DNA of 64,000 bases from CAIYTF01 sp963664845 (GTDB lineage: Bacteria; Bacteroidota; Ignavibacteria; Ignavibacteriales; Ignavibacteriaceae): contig OY761615.1 of the NCBI GenBank assembly GCA_963664845.1, positions 558,001 to 622,000 on the forward strand. Reading direction: 5' to 3'. The translations under genes were made by a program, and so were the position numbers. The notes under the pieces are model-generated. The model did not search any database and was not told the DNA's origin. It was given only the letters and a program-made list of their open reading frames with translations. Below are positions 1-9,004 of this stretch, piece by piece. Each line of letters begins with the position of its first letter. Within the stretch, counting starts at the first letter, position 1.

Positions 1-271
1 TGATGCCCCAAAGGCCAATAAACACCAGGGTAATACCAACCAGGCGTTCACTGTATCCGGAAATGAAATTTATGGGTATGATTTCTCGTAATAAAAGTGC
101 CAGGCCTCCAATGAGGCACACTCCACCCGTATGGCCAATACCCCATTTAAGCCCAACTATCGAGGGTGATTTCCGGTTGTCAATTGCTATTGGCGATATT
201 GCCGCCAGGTGATCCGGGCCGGTCATTACGTGTATTGCACCGGCTGCGAACCCGGCAAGCATTGATATCAT
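1..271 (-). CDS. NicO/UreH-like nickel/cobalt-type membrane transporter, N-terminal part (gene runs off the window)
   Basis: The reverse strand reads open from an ATG at 271 to the window edge for 90 codons. The translation starts MISMLAGFAAGAIHVMTGPD and continues with HLAAISPIAI, then a Trp-Gly-x-Gly-His segment and two hydrophobic stretches. A His-x-Met-Thr-Gly-Pro-Asp-His pattern near the N-terminus is typical of the UreH/NicO branch of small integral membrane proteins linked to nickel or cobalt transport. A second ATG nine bases downstream (262) is an alternative start. The C-terminal half is outside the window, so completeness cannot be judged. It is separated by 268 bp from the next gene and points the same way. 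The metal specificity is inferred from family resemblance only. Confidence 0.7.
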   Translation of the reverse strand, partial: MISMLAGFAAGAIHVMTGPDHLAAISPIAIDNRKSPSIVGLKWGIGHTGGVCLIGGLALLLREIIPINFISGYSERLVGITLVFIGLWGI

Positions 272-539
272 AGACTACCTTAGAATAAATCCCTGCTCAA
301 AGTTCTGTGGCAGGTCACCCAAAACTTCTCCCAAAAGAAATAGCTACAGAATTAATGGTACTGTTTTTAATTAATGGTTCGAATATAAGAAGAATAACTC
401 ATTTTATGAATCGGGGATTGCCAAAGTAGCATCTGAACAACCCTATTAAATGCCCTGAGAAACTAATGGCAGTGTCTGCATTGCATAACTACGTTAATGT
501 GATATGGCTTCAAGACACAATTAAGAATATACCGGGTGA

Positions 540-1799
540 TCACCTGCGCGTGAACGAGATCGTAATAATGTGGAGCTCGTTCGCATAAACATAAGTAATT
601 GCAAATTTATTCAAGTCACAAATCTGTTTCGCAATAGTAAGACCAAGCCCGGATGATTCATTTGAATGACTGCTCTTCGCAAAACGCTCAAACATTTTTA
701 TGGGGTCCCTCTTCGGTGGAACTCCGGTGTTCTTAATGGTCAGTAATTCATTTTCCAGCGTTATCATAATCTGACCTCCGGTTGTCGTATACCGCACGGC
801 ATTAATGAGCAAATTGGAAACAACAATGCCAAAAAGATCCTCATTCATGCTGATTGTACATTCATCGGCGAACTCCGTTTCCAACGTTATGCCTTTGGTT
901 TTCACAATTTCAGCAAAATCGGCAATACTGTTCTCAAGAAACTCTTTTACCCGGATTTCCTTTTTCTCCTCATATTCTCTGCTCTCAAGTTTCGACAGTA
1001 AAATAAGAGATTTGTTCAATCGCGAGAGTCGTGTTACTGTTTTGTATATTGTCTGAAGTTGGTGAACCGTTTCAGGATCAGCATATTCATGTTGCAGCAA
1101 TGCTTCTATCTTTGCATTTATAATTGCCATTGGTGTCTGAAGTTCATGTGAAACATTTTCCGAAAACTCTTTTTGAGATTTGTAATCATACTGTAGCTTT
1201 TCGGTCAGTTCCAACAGCGACTGATTCAGATCTTTGAACTCCTGAATGTTGGAACCAATAAGGTTTAATGGCAGGGAATCAGTTATTGAAAAATTCTTTA
1301 GGGTATGAAGATTCCGATAGAATGGATTCCATACCAATTTATTGATACGACTCATCACAACGTTGGATATGATCAATATCAGAAGCAGAGCAACAAGAGC
1401 CGGACCACCAATTGAGAACAGCAAATCCGATTCTTCAAGATTATCGGACCGTATAATTATTGCAAACACGGAGTCCCCGCGCTGATAGTACGTTTTGAGT
1501 TCAACAAATGCATCGTTGCTTCCATCTTTGGCTTTGGTGAACATGGTGTCTTTCACTTCATCATGGAGTGAAGAAATATCCGCCCCGGGAATTAGGTGAA
1601 CTTCGATAAATGGCTCAAACTCAACCGGTTTCCCGTCATTTATACTCTTTATAACGCGCTGTTTTGTTGACTCGAGTTTCTCTGCAGTTTCGAATGTAAT
1701 ATAATGCTTTATAAAAAAATAAAGCAGTGCCGTTCCCAGCAGCAAAACCACCAGCGAAAAGAATGCATAACTCCTGTTTACCTTTGTTAAGAGTTTCAT
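540..1799 (-). CDS. Membrane sensor histidine kinase, partner of the adjacent OmpR-type regulator
   Basis: A 419-residue kinase. A first membrane helix (about residues 11-31) and a second (about 131-150) bracket a small extracytoplasmic sensor region of about 100 residues with no recognisable fold. The dimerisation/phosphoacceptor box contains SHELQTP with His218. The ATP-binding domain has an N-box (LLINAVRY) and a G-box (SSGLGLTIAK). The start codon overlaps the stop of the upstream response regulator (ATGA, 1796-1799), so the two are translationally coupled. The pair lies just downstream of, and in the same direction as, the type III polyketide cluster, with a 91-bp gap. It may sense a signal related to that product, but this is inference from position only. 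The signal is unknown. Confidence 0.92.
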   Translation of the reverse strand: MKLLTKVNRSYAFFSLVVLLLGTALLYFFIKHYITFETAEKLESTKQRVIKSINDGKPVEFEPFIEVHLIPGADISSLHDEVKDTMFTKAKDGSNDAFVELKTYYQRGDSVFAIIIRSDNLEESDLLFSIGGPALVALLLILIISNVVMSRINKLVWNPFYRNLHTLKNFSITDSLPLNLIGSNIQEFKDLNQSLLELTEKLQYDYKSQKEFSENVSHELQTPMAIINAKIEALLQHEYADPETVHQLQTIYKTVTRLSRLNKSLILLSKLESREYEEKKEIRVKEFLENSIADFAEIVKTKGITLETEFADECTISMNEDLFGIVVSNLLINAVRYTTTGGQIMITLENELLTIKNTGVPPKRDPIKMFERFAKSSHSNESSGLGLTIAKQICDLNKFAITYVYANELHIITISFTRR

Positions 1800-2473
1800 T
1801 GGTCGGTGAATTTATACCCTATGCCATAAACAGACTTGATATAATCTTTGCCGCCTGCGTCCAGAAGTTTCTTTCTCAGATTTTTGATCTGTGAATAAAC
1901 AAAATCCAGGCTGTCAAACGAATCTGCCTTGTCACCCCAAATATGCTCGGCAATAGCTTCTTTTGTCAACACTCTGTCACGGTTGCTAATCAGATACACC
2001 AGGAGATCGAATTCTTTTCTGGTAAGCATCGTCTCGGTATCCGCAAGAAAAACGGTCCGGTTTTCCGGTACGATCTTTATCTCATTATACTGGATCGCCT
2101 TCTCGCCATCGAATTGCCTCCGCCGCAAAACCGAATGAATTCGCGCATTAAGTTCTGCAAGGTGAAATGGTTTGGTAAGATAATCATCCGCTCCCAAATT
2201 TAGTCCGCTTATTTTATCACCGAGTGAATTGCGGGCTGAGATAATAATGATACCAGATTTTTGCGATAATTCCTTAATTTTTTCCACCAGATCCAGCCCG
2301 CTGCCCCCGGGAAGCGTTATATCAACAATAACACAATCATATTCATACAGATTGATCTTTTGCCAGGCATCAGCAAATGTATACACCGCCTCACAGATAA
2401 AGCCACGCTGCTTTACAAATTTTTCAATCTCATCTGCGAGATCCACCTCGTCTTCAATAAGCAACAGTTTCAT
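1796..2473 (-). CDS. OmpR/PhoB-family response regulator
   Basis: A 225-residue two-domain regulator. The receiver domain (about 1-115) has the acidic pocket (IEDE), phosphoacceptor Asp51 in VIVDITLPGGSG, and the conserved Lys in LTKPF. The C-terminal winged-helix DNA-binding domain (about 125-222) contains LTRKEFDLLVYL and ends with SVYGIGYKF, the usual OmpR wing signature. It is translationally coupled to the histidine kinase downstream by a 4-base overlap. Target genes are unknown. The nearest plausible targets are the polyketide genes immediately upstream or the operon itself. Confidence 0.94.
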   Translation of the reverse strand: MKLLLIEDEVDLADEIEKFVKQRGFICEAVYTFADAWQKINLYEYDCVIVDITLPGGSGLDLVEKIKELSQKSGIIIISARNSLGDKISGLNLGADDYLTKPFHLAELNARIHSVLRRRQFDGEKAIQYNEIKIVPENRTVFLADTETMLTRKEFDLLVYLISNRDRVLTKEAIAEHIWGDKADSFDSLDFVYSQIKNLRKKLLDAGGKDYIKSVYGIGYKFTDQ

Positions 2474-2564
2474 TGACTTATACTATATTTTGATTTATTG
2501 GACTAAAATTACTGGAAATTTCTGGAATTATGTTGGATTTTTACCAGAATGGCAAAAGCCGGAT

Positions 2565-3704
2565 CTAAGCCCTTGTTGCCTTTATCAATCCGGAAAGCAA
2601 TTGCGGAAATGCTCTCAAAAGAGGAAAGCCAATACTTCTCAGTGGACCCCTTAATAAACAGGTTTGTAAAAATAATGCGGTTCGCAACCTTGTTTTGAAC
2701 ATCTGCTTCCAGCGCTTTATATACAATTTTTCCGTTGCTCCATCGCTTAACCCGCTCCGTTCCTGTAAATCAAACACCTCCGAAATCAATTTAGCCGATT
2801 GCATTGCCATCCCAATGCCATCTCCTGCAACCGGTGCAATCACTGCCGCCGCATCACCAATCATGAATATCCCTTCACGGACGGATTCCTTCGGTCCAAA
2901 ATATATGTTTCCTGTTCCATAGAGGGGAACAGTATTGATAGTATCTTCAACCGATTGGACAAATAATTTTACCATCGCCGGATTCTTATGGATAAGAGAT
3001 ATCAGTTGTTTTCGTGCACTCTCTTTGAAATCTCCTCTGTGTTCCATGAAGCAAACAGTAGCCGTTTCCTCATCAACCACATTTATGCCGCAGTATAAAC
3101 CATCGGACGCAATTATATGGACTGCTTCTGTGTCAATATTTCTGAATAAGGAAATGGGGAAATGATATTTGATGCCGTTATAACCTGAATTCTTCCTGGT
3201 GAATTCTCTCTTCAGCCTTTTATCAAGAACATTTTGTTTGCCATACGCAGCTATCAGTTTCTTCGAACAAATTTCAATTTTACCGTTAACATCATCAATC
3301 ACAACAACATGCTCATTCCCTTTTTGGGAAATTCCCTTTACCTCGCATGGTTGGAAAACATCCACTCCATTCGTTCTTGCTGAATCCAGCAGGAAGCAAT
3401 CAAATTTTCCCCGCTTCATTCCGTAAGCAGTAAAATTCAGATCAGACTTAATAAAGGAGCCATCGGCATCGTACAATTTGAATGAATTAACCGGATTCGG
3501 ATCAAGTTTCAAAAAGTCTTCGAAGAGCTGCAAATCCTTAAGAATGGCAGTCACCTCATGAGATAAAAACTCACCGCACAGGGTTTCTCGTGGAAATGCT
3601 TTCTTTTCAATGATACAAACACTGAAGCCCTGTTTATTCAAATAGAGTGCTGCTGTTGCACCGGCCGGTCCTCCGCCAATAATGGTAACATCATATTTTT
3701 TCAT
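2565..3704 (-). CDS. FAD-dependent oxidoreductase of the geranylgeranyl reductase/aromatic hydroxylase type
   Basis: About 379 residues from the ATG at 3704, chosen because it overlaps the methyltransferase stop as ATGA and gives the classic start MKKYDVTIIGGGPAGATAAL. An upstream in-frame extension to 3776 lies inside the methyltransferase gene and is unlikely. The N-terminal dinucleotide-binding motif (GGGPAG, residues 10-15) and the later GDAAAVIAPVAGDGIGMAM motif, which contacts the FAD, place it in the group that includes geranylgeranyl reductases and phenolic-ring monooxygenases. It is third in a coupled PKS-methyltransferase-flavoprotein set. In the Streptomyces srs cluster the equivalent flavoprotein hydroxylates an alkylresorcinol ring to give a quinone. 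That role here is inference. Confidence 0.85.
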   Translation of the reverse strand: MKKYDVTIIGGGPAGATAALYLNKQGFSVCIIEKKAFPRETLCGEFLSHEVTAILKDLQLFEDFLKLDPNPVNSFKLYDADGSFIKSDLNFTAYGMKRGKFDCFLLDSARTNGVDVFQPCEVKGISQKGNEHVVVIDDVNGKIEICSKKLIAAYGKQNVLDKRLKREFTRKNSGYNGIKYHFPISLFRNIDTEAVHIIASDGLYCGINVVDEETATVCFMEHRGDFKESARKQLISLIHKNPAMVKLFVQSVEDTINTVPLYGTGNIYFGPKESVREGIFMIGDAAAVIAPVAGDGIGMAMQSAKLISEVFDLQERSGLSDGATEKLYIKRWKQMFKTRLRTALFLQTCLLRGPLRSIGFPLLRAFPQLLSGLIKATRA

Positions 3705-4390
3705 TCTGTGTTCTCTTTCTTTATTATTACCAGCCAGCGAAACGCCCAGCGGTATTCTATTGTATAGCACCTGCACCCGGCCCTGCTCAATAATCTGGTT
3801 AAATCGGCTCTGGTAAATCCCCTTCGGACTGATAATGGGCCATCATTTCGCACCATTGCACTCCGGGAAAACATTTGGGTCAATATTTTAATCCCTGCCC
3901 AGGCAAAAACTGAACGCTGAAGATCATTTATTATAAATCCATAGCGGGATATTTCCAGCCCATTTTTCAATAGGGCTACGATCTCCTCTTCAGCCAGGTG
4001 ATGCATAAACAGTGAGGCATGAACCACATCGAACACCGGTGCACTGAAGGGAAGATGCAAGGCATTGCCACAGATAACAGACTTCGATCTATCTTGTTTT
4101 TTCGTATACCGGCAAATACCTTCGTTGATATCAAGACAAAACAATCTGATCCGGGCCCTTAGCACTTCCCCGAAATTCTCAGAGTCACCAGAGCCGATAT
4201 CGAGAATTGAAATTGGTTTATCTACCGCAAACCCCTTCATCAGCAATTTCACACCTCTGCCGGTCGAGGCCTGCCCACCAAGAAATCGGTTGATCACCTT
4301 TAATTCCCTTAAGGCCAGTTGAATTCTCTCATCAGTTATGGAGAAATCATCCATTATCTCTTTTTGATAACTTCTTTTGAAAAATATCAT
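3701..4390 (-). CDS. SAM-dependent methyltransferase of the type III PKS cluster
   Basis: A 229-residue class I methyltransferase. The SAM-binding glycine-rich motif ILDIGSGDSEN is at about residues 62-72, an acidic residue ends the second strand (LFCLDIN), and the post-motif NALHLPFSAPVFDVVHASLF follows. Start and stop both overlap neighbours as ATGA (4387-4390 and 3701-3704), so it is translated with the polyketide synthase before it and the flavoprotein after it. In comparable operons the enzyme O- or C-methylates a phenolic polyketide. The methylated position cannot be read from sequence. Confidence 0.85.
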   Translation of the reverse strand: MIFFKRSYQKEIMDDFSITDERIQLALRELKVINRFLGGQASTGRGVKLLMKGFAVDKPISILDIGSGDSENFGEVLRARIRLFCLDINEGICRYTKKQDRSKSVICGNALHLPFSAPVFDVVHASLFMHHLAEEEIVALLKNGLEISRYGFIINDLQRSVFAWAGIKILTQMFSRSAMVRNDGPLSVRRGFTRADLTRLLSRAGCRCYTIEYRWAFRWLVIIKKENTE

Positions 4391-5484
4391 ACGCTTTTAA
4401 AAAGAGCAACCTCCATGCTGAGGCCCGGCCCAAAAGCCACAGCGCAGCATAATTCACCTTTCTGAATCAATTGAGTCTGCAAAGCTTCCTTCAGGACAAA
4501 CAGTATTGAGGCCGAAGACATATTTCCAAAATTCTTTAACACTTCACGCGAGGGCAGCATTTGTTCATCGGTTAACATCAACCCTGTCTGGAGCGAATCG
4601 AGTATTGCCCTGCCACCCGGATGCAAAGCCCAATGCCTTATTGCTTCCTTCCTGGTTCCATGCGCTTCCAAAATTTTTATCAGGGCTGGAACTGCTTCTT
4701 CCAATATCATTCTGGGCAACTCCGGTGAAAGCATCATTTCAAAACCAAAATTTCCAATTTTCCAACCCATGAACTCTGCAGAATTCTCAAACAACAATGA
4801 ATCGGTACCAATAAATTCAAGGGCAGTACTCCTGTTAAACGAAATGGCTGAGGAGGAGAACAACGCCGCGGCTGCTCCATCCGCAAAAAGAAGATTGGCA
4901 AGAATATTATCTTTTGATGACTCGGTCTGCAAATGAAGACTGCAAAGCTCCACTGAAACCAGAAGTACGTTATCTTCGCCCTCAGTGACTTCACTCATCG
5001 ACTCATGAACCACGTTAAACCCGATTAGTGACGCTGCACAACCCATGAACCCTATATGCGTCCGTTTTACCGATCGGGGGATTTGCAGCTCATTGATCAG
5101 AAAATAATCCAACCCCGGCGCATAAAATCCGGTGCATGAAATGGTGATCAACCAGTTAATCTTCTCCGGTGGGCATTGTGTTGCAGCAAGAACTTTCCGG
5201 ACAGCCTCAACAGCCAAAAGTTTTGACCATTTTTCATACTCTTCCATACGTTGCTTTGTATCGGGTTTTATATAGGCACCATCCTTCGTGAAAAATTTTT
5301 CGCCTGGCGTGTCGTCTCCGTCTGGGATCACAAAATTCCTCGTTTCAATACCGGAATGGCGCGCCACGGAATCAATCATTCGTGCCGTCGCCGGTCGATC
5401 GGACATTCTCTTTTTCAGTTCTTCAGCAGCCCTTTCCTGAGGCACTTTGAATGGAGGCGATGCGGTTGCTATATCTATTAGCAT
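4387..5484 (-). CDS. Type III polyketide synthase (chalcone/stilbene synthase family)
   Basis: 365 residues from the ATG at 5484, which is preceded by an AAGGAAC ribosome-binding sequence. The longer reading from 5562 adds 26 residues without family support. The catalytic triad of the thiolase fold is present: Cys149 in GFMGCAAS, His288 in WALHPGG and Asn321 in NFGNMSSA. Such enzymes are homodimeric and condense a fatty-acyl or other CoA/ACP starter with malonyl-CoA to give alkylpyrones or alkylresorcinols. The downstream methyltransferase and flavoprotein are both translationally coupled, matching the three-gene logic of the Streptomyces srsABC phenolic-lipid genes. Starter and product are not predictable from what is visible. 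Confidence 0.93.
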   Translation of the reverse strand: MLIDIATASPPFKVPQERAAEELKKRMSDRPATARMIDSVARHSGIETRNFVIPDGDDTPGEKFFTKDGAYIKPDTKQRMEEYEKWSKLLAVEAVRKVLAATQCPPEKINWLITISCTGFYAPGLDYFLINELQIPRSVKRTHIGFMGCAASLIGFNVVHESMSEVTEGEDNVLLVSVELCSLHLQTESSKDNILANLLFADGAAAALFSSSAISFNRSTALEFIGTDSLLFENSAEFMGWKIGNFGFEMMLSPELPRMILEEAVPALIKILEAHGTRKEAIRHWALHPGGRAILDSLQTGLMLTDEQMLPSREVLKNFGNMSSASILFVLKEALQTQLIQKGELCCAVAFGPGLSMEVALFKSV

Positions 5485-5799
5485 GAAGTTCCTTATTTCT
5501 TTATATGGTAGAGCACGTGTTAACCTGAATGTTAAGATAGAACATGTTTCTTCCTTCCCCAATGCGAAAAATTTGGGTAGTTATAACATCACAACTGCGA
5601 ATGTTACTCGAAGCTTTTACATGGCTGTCCCGCGATTTTCCGATAATATCGCGTCCGGTTACCCCTTAAAGCCGTGTCTCATTTTTTATGCAATCTCAGT
5701 TTGAGACACTGCACCCGCTTCAATCCACTCCATTTTTTAATCTAAATCAAAGCTTTTTAATGGCACCATATTTGCATTTTAAGGGCATTAAATTACCCA
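5485..5799. other. Divergent intergenic region between the PKS operon and the 1036-residue secreted protein
   Basis: This 315-bp gap must hold two outward-facing promoters. A Bacteroidota-style -7 element (CATATTTG, 5767-5774, against the TAnnTTTG consensus) lies 25 bp before the ATG at 5800, but no convincing -33 partner was found. An inverted repeat, CGCGAT at 5631-5636 and ATCGCG at 5648-5653, lies about 150 bp upstream of the PKS start and could be an operator. No gene is supported here. Confidence 0.35.
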
Positions 5800-8700
5800 A
5801 TGGAGCAATTAGTGACTAAAGCATTCAAACACAGCATTTTTTTGTTTTTGGTTTTCATACTGAGCGCGGCCTCAATTTCTGCCCAAACGATCGCTTACAA
5901 AACACTGGGTACCTGGAACAGTTCGGGTGTCCCTGACTATTTAACAGCACAGGATACCGTCCCATCAACCTTGTTGTCAAGAATTATTGCCAGCTTACCG
6001 GAATCCAAAAACCTGACAACCACTCATCCGGAATTCCTGGTTTCAACAAACAAGACCAATCTTGTGTTAAAAGACTCCGCTGATGTTTTTGTCACCTTCC
6101 TTTATGAAGGGGCGGGCTATCTGAATGCGCTGGGATTTTACACCTATCAGGCAAACAATCCCCCAACCTCTGTTAACGACATCAAAAACACCATGACCAT
6201 CATCTTCCCTAATTCCTCGGCTTCGGGAAGTGGCGGCGGTCTCAATGCAGGCAACCGTGTTAAGATCGGCGCTTTTGGTCCAAACACCGTCATTGGCTGG
6301 TTTGTAGTTGCCAATGGGTTCAGCAGTTCAACTGCAACCGTGGGAAACGGAAACTGGTTGCTCTATTCCAACACTAATCTGAATCCTGAATCCGATTCAA
6401 CCAAACGTCAGCACAATGTTCTTTTAAATGATGTTTCCAGCTCACGCATCATCCTCGGTTTTGAAGATATCAGAAGAGATAACGGTTCATGCGACAACGA
6501 TTTCAACGACGTGCTCTTCTCTGTTTCTGCTAACCCTTATTCTGCAATTGATACCACCGGCCTTCCTGTTATTCAGGATCCGTCACAAAGCGATATCGCC
6601 ATAACTAAAACGGTAGATAATAGCTCACCAAAGAACAATGACATGGTTACTTATACTGTGACGGCAACCAACAACGGACCAAGCACTGCCACTGGCGTAA
6701 AAGTGACCGACGCTCTTCCGGCCGGCGTTGTGTTCCAGTCCGCCACGCCATCCAAAGGGTCCTATGTTTCTTCAACTGGTTTGTGGACTGTTGGCAGCCT
6801 CAATAAAAATGAATCAGCTACACTGCAAATCAAAGTGAAGATCGACCAGTTTTCTAATTCCTACTCCCTTGGCGCGGCCAGTGGTTTCAATGTGTTTGTA
6901 TTAAACGACATTAATCAGCCGTCTGCAGATATCGAAGGTAAAGTTGCTGTTGGCAACAACGCCTATTTTTCAAACTACAGTGTTGGCGACAAACTTGCCA
7001 ATTCCAACGGCACCGAAGATGTTTTAATTGTTAATAACAATCTTTCATTCACTTCGGGCGGGGTATATGGAGGCAATGTGGTCTTCGGCAACGTGACCAA
7101 CCTGCCTGTCAATGCAGTGAGCATAATCAATGGCACGCTCCGTCAGGATCACCCGATTGATTTCACGGCTGCTTCTAACTACCTGAACAATTTATCAACC
7201 ACTCTTAGCCACTATACGGTTAATGGAACCACCGAATTCGCGTGGAACGGTCTCACGCTCGATGGCACCAATGCCCTGCTCAACGTTTTCTCCGTTAACG
7301 GAGCCGATTTGAACTCCGCTAACAGCATGGCAGTTAATGTGCCCAATGGCGCAGTCGTGGTAGTGAACGTAACTGGTTCTAATATTCAATGGCATGGCGG
7401 CTTGGTCGTTAATGGAACTGCCATCAACAATGTTATTTATAATTTCCCCGATGCCATCAACCTGAAGATTTCAGGCATCGACGTACAGGGTTCCATCCTT
7501 GCACCCAAAGCACAGCTCGACTATCCCGCCGGTGTTATTAACGGTCAGGTTGTGGCAAAGAATATCTCCGGTCAGGGACAATTCAATAACAAACTGTTCC
7601 TTGGCAATATCCCGGTTGACTCCAAAATTACCAATACCGCTTCTTTGAATGCTGTTGATCAGACCGATCTGGCAAGCGCAAATAACATGTCGTCAGCATC
7701 TCTGAATGTTTCTGTCCCGGCCACACCAAACAATGGCAGCGGTAGCGGTGCCGCAAATGTTACCTGGACCCCGGCCGGGACCTTCCCGGCCGGTGAAATG
7801 GTCTGGACAATTAATAACGATCAAAACAACAAGATGCTGGTGGGTACCCTTGGTGGAAAGATCTTCCGCACCGATGATGACGGCATGACCTGGAACAGAA
7901 TAAACAGCGACATGAGCGTAACTTATATCTGGTCAGTAGCCTGCATCCCCGGTAAAATGTTTGCAGCAACAGAAAAAGGTCTTTACTCCACTGCAAACAA
8001 TGGTGCAAGCTGGTCGCTTTCAGCTTTCGCAGGAAAAGATGTTCGTGCAATAACGGTTGATAAATCCGGTGTATTGTTCGCAGGTACTTGGGGTTATGGC
8101 ATTTCCAAATCAACCGACAACGGCTCAACATGGACTGACGTTACGAATAATCTTTCAGCCAGTGCGGTTCATACAATTGCAGTTAACGCTCAAAACGAAC
8201 TCTTCGCGGGAACGTTTGGATCCGGTGTGGAAAAATCAACCGATCATGGCGCAACCTGGACAAAACTACCCGTTGGTTACAATTTCGTTTGGTCGCTGGC
8301 AATTGCTCCTGACAATTCGATCTATGCTGGGACCTATGGCAACGGTGCATATCGTTCCAAAAACAATGGGCAATCATTCGTCCGTTCAAATAACCTCAGT
8401 TCACAATTTATCTATGGCATCAGTGTCTCCCCTGACGGGGGCAGTGTTTATCTCTGCACTTGGTCATCAGGCGTGTTTGTCTCCACTGACTTCGGCAGTA
8501 ACTGGTCTTCCATGGGAATGGTTGGTTATGGTGCAAGCAGCGCATATTTCAATCCTTCGGCAAAGGCGCTATATGTCGGCACCGGCGACGGTAAAGTCTA
8601 TAAAGGAGTTGCGAACGTTTCGGGCATTAAAGATAACAGTAAACAATTAACATTTCAGTTGGCGCAGAACTTCCCCAATCCGTTCAATCCGTCAACAACC

Positions 8701-8910
8701 ATAAGCTACAGCATCGCCGAAGATGCTAACGTAAAACTGGAACTCTATTCTGTGACCGGACAACTGGTGAAAACCCTGCTCAGTCAGCCACAGGCACGCG
8801 GCAGTTATTCCGTTACCTTCAGTGCGGAAAACTTGTCCAGCGGTATGTATATCTATCGCCTCACCGCGGGAACAAACGTGCAGGTAAAGAAACTGGTTCT
8901 CCTCAAATAA
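5800..8910 (+). CDS. Large secreted T9SS cargo: DUF4114, DUF11 split by a choice-of-anchor A domain, Asp-box repeats, sorting domain
   Basis: 1036 residues. A signal peptide (about 1-29) ends at ISAQT. Residues about 75-245 resemble DUF4114, ending in DNDFNDVLFSV. Residues 265-348 form the first part of a DUF11 Ig-like domain (DIAITKTVD to LQIKVKI). Residues about 350-606 resemble the choice-of-anchor A domain. Residues 607-639 (DSKITNTASLNAVDQTD onward) read as the missing last strands of the DUF11. Residues about 655-945 contain repeated Asp-box motifs (STDNGSTW, STDHGATW, STDFGSNW) of a BNR/sortilin-type beta-propeller. The last about 85 residues are a T9SS type A sorting domain (NFPNPFNPSTTISYSI ... 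KLVLLK). It is therefore probably exported through T9SS and attached to or released from the outer surface. Ligand unknown. Confidence 0.9.
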   Translation: MEQLVTKAFKHSIFLFLVFILSAASISAQTIAYKTLGTWNSSGVPDYLTAQDTVPSTLLSRIIASLPESKNLTTTHPEFLVSTNKTNLVLKDSADVFVTFLYEGAGYLNALGFYTYQANNPPTSVNDIKNTMTIIFPNSSASGSGGGLNAGNRVKIGAFGPNTVIGWFVVANGFSSSTATVGNGNWLLYSNTNLNPESDSTKRQHNVLLNDVSSSRIILGFEDIRRDNGSCDNDFNDVLFSVSANPYSAIDTTGLPVIQDPSQSDIAITKTVDNSSPKNNDMVTYTVTATNNGPSTATGVKVTDALPAGVVFQSATPSKGSYVSSTGLWTVGSLNKNESATLQIKVKIDQFSNSYSLGAASGFNVFVLNDINQPSADIEGKVAVGNNAYFSNYSVGDKLANSNGTEDVLIVNNNLSFTSGGVYGGNVVFGNVTNLPVNAVSIINGTLRQDHPIDFTAASNYLNNLSTTLSHYTVNGTTEFAWNGLTLDGTNALLNVFSVNGADLNSANSMAVNVPNGAVVVVNVTGSNIQWHGGLVVNGTAINNVIYNFPDAINLKISGIDVQGSILAPKAQLDYPAGVINGQVVAKNISGQGQFNNKLFLGNIPVDSKITNTASLNAVDQTDLASANNMSSASLNVSVPATPNNGSGSGAANVTWTPAGTFPAGEMVWTINNDQNNKMLVGTLGGKIFRTDDDGMTWNRINSDMSVTYIWSVACIPGKMFAATEKGLYSTANNGASWSLSAFAGKDVRAITVDKSGVLFAGTWGYGISKSTDNGSTWTDVTNNLSASAVHTIAVNAQNELFAGTFGSGVEKSTDHGATWTKLPVGYNFVWSLAIAPDNSIYAGTYGNGAYRSKNNGQSFVRSNNLSSQFIYGISVSPDGGSVYLCTWSSGVFVSTDFGSNWSSMGMVGYGASSAYFNPSAKALYVGTGDGKVYKGVANVSGIKDNSKQLTFQLAQNFPNPFNPSTTISYSIAEDANVKLELYSVTGQLVKTLLSQPQARGSYSVTFSAENLSSGMYIYRLTAGTNVQVKKLVLLK

Positions 8911-8937
8911 CCTTTGCCCCATGATGTAATGTTGAAG

Positions 8938-8971
8938 GCAGCTCCGAAGTACACGGAGCTGCTTTTTTTTT
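8938..8971 (+). terminator. Intrinsic terminator after the 1036-residue secreted protein
   Basis: A perfect 9-bp stem, GCAGCTCCG (8938-8946) and CGGAGCTGC (8954-8962), with a 7-base loop, is followed directly by nine T (8963-8971). It begins 27 bp after the stop codon and lies between two convergent genes. Confidence 0.93.
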
Positions 8972-9004
8972 CACTGTACCCTGCTTTTTTCTTTGTAATT
9001 AGCA

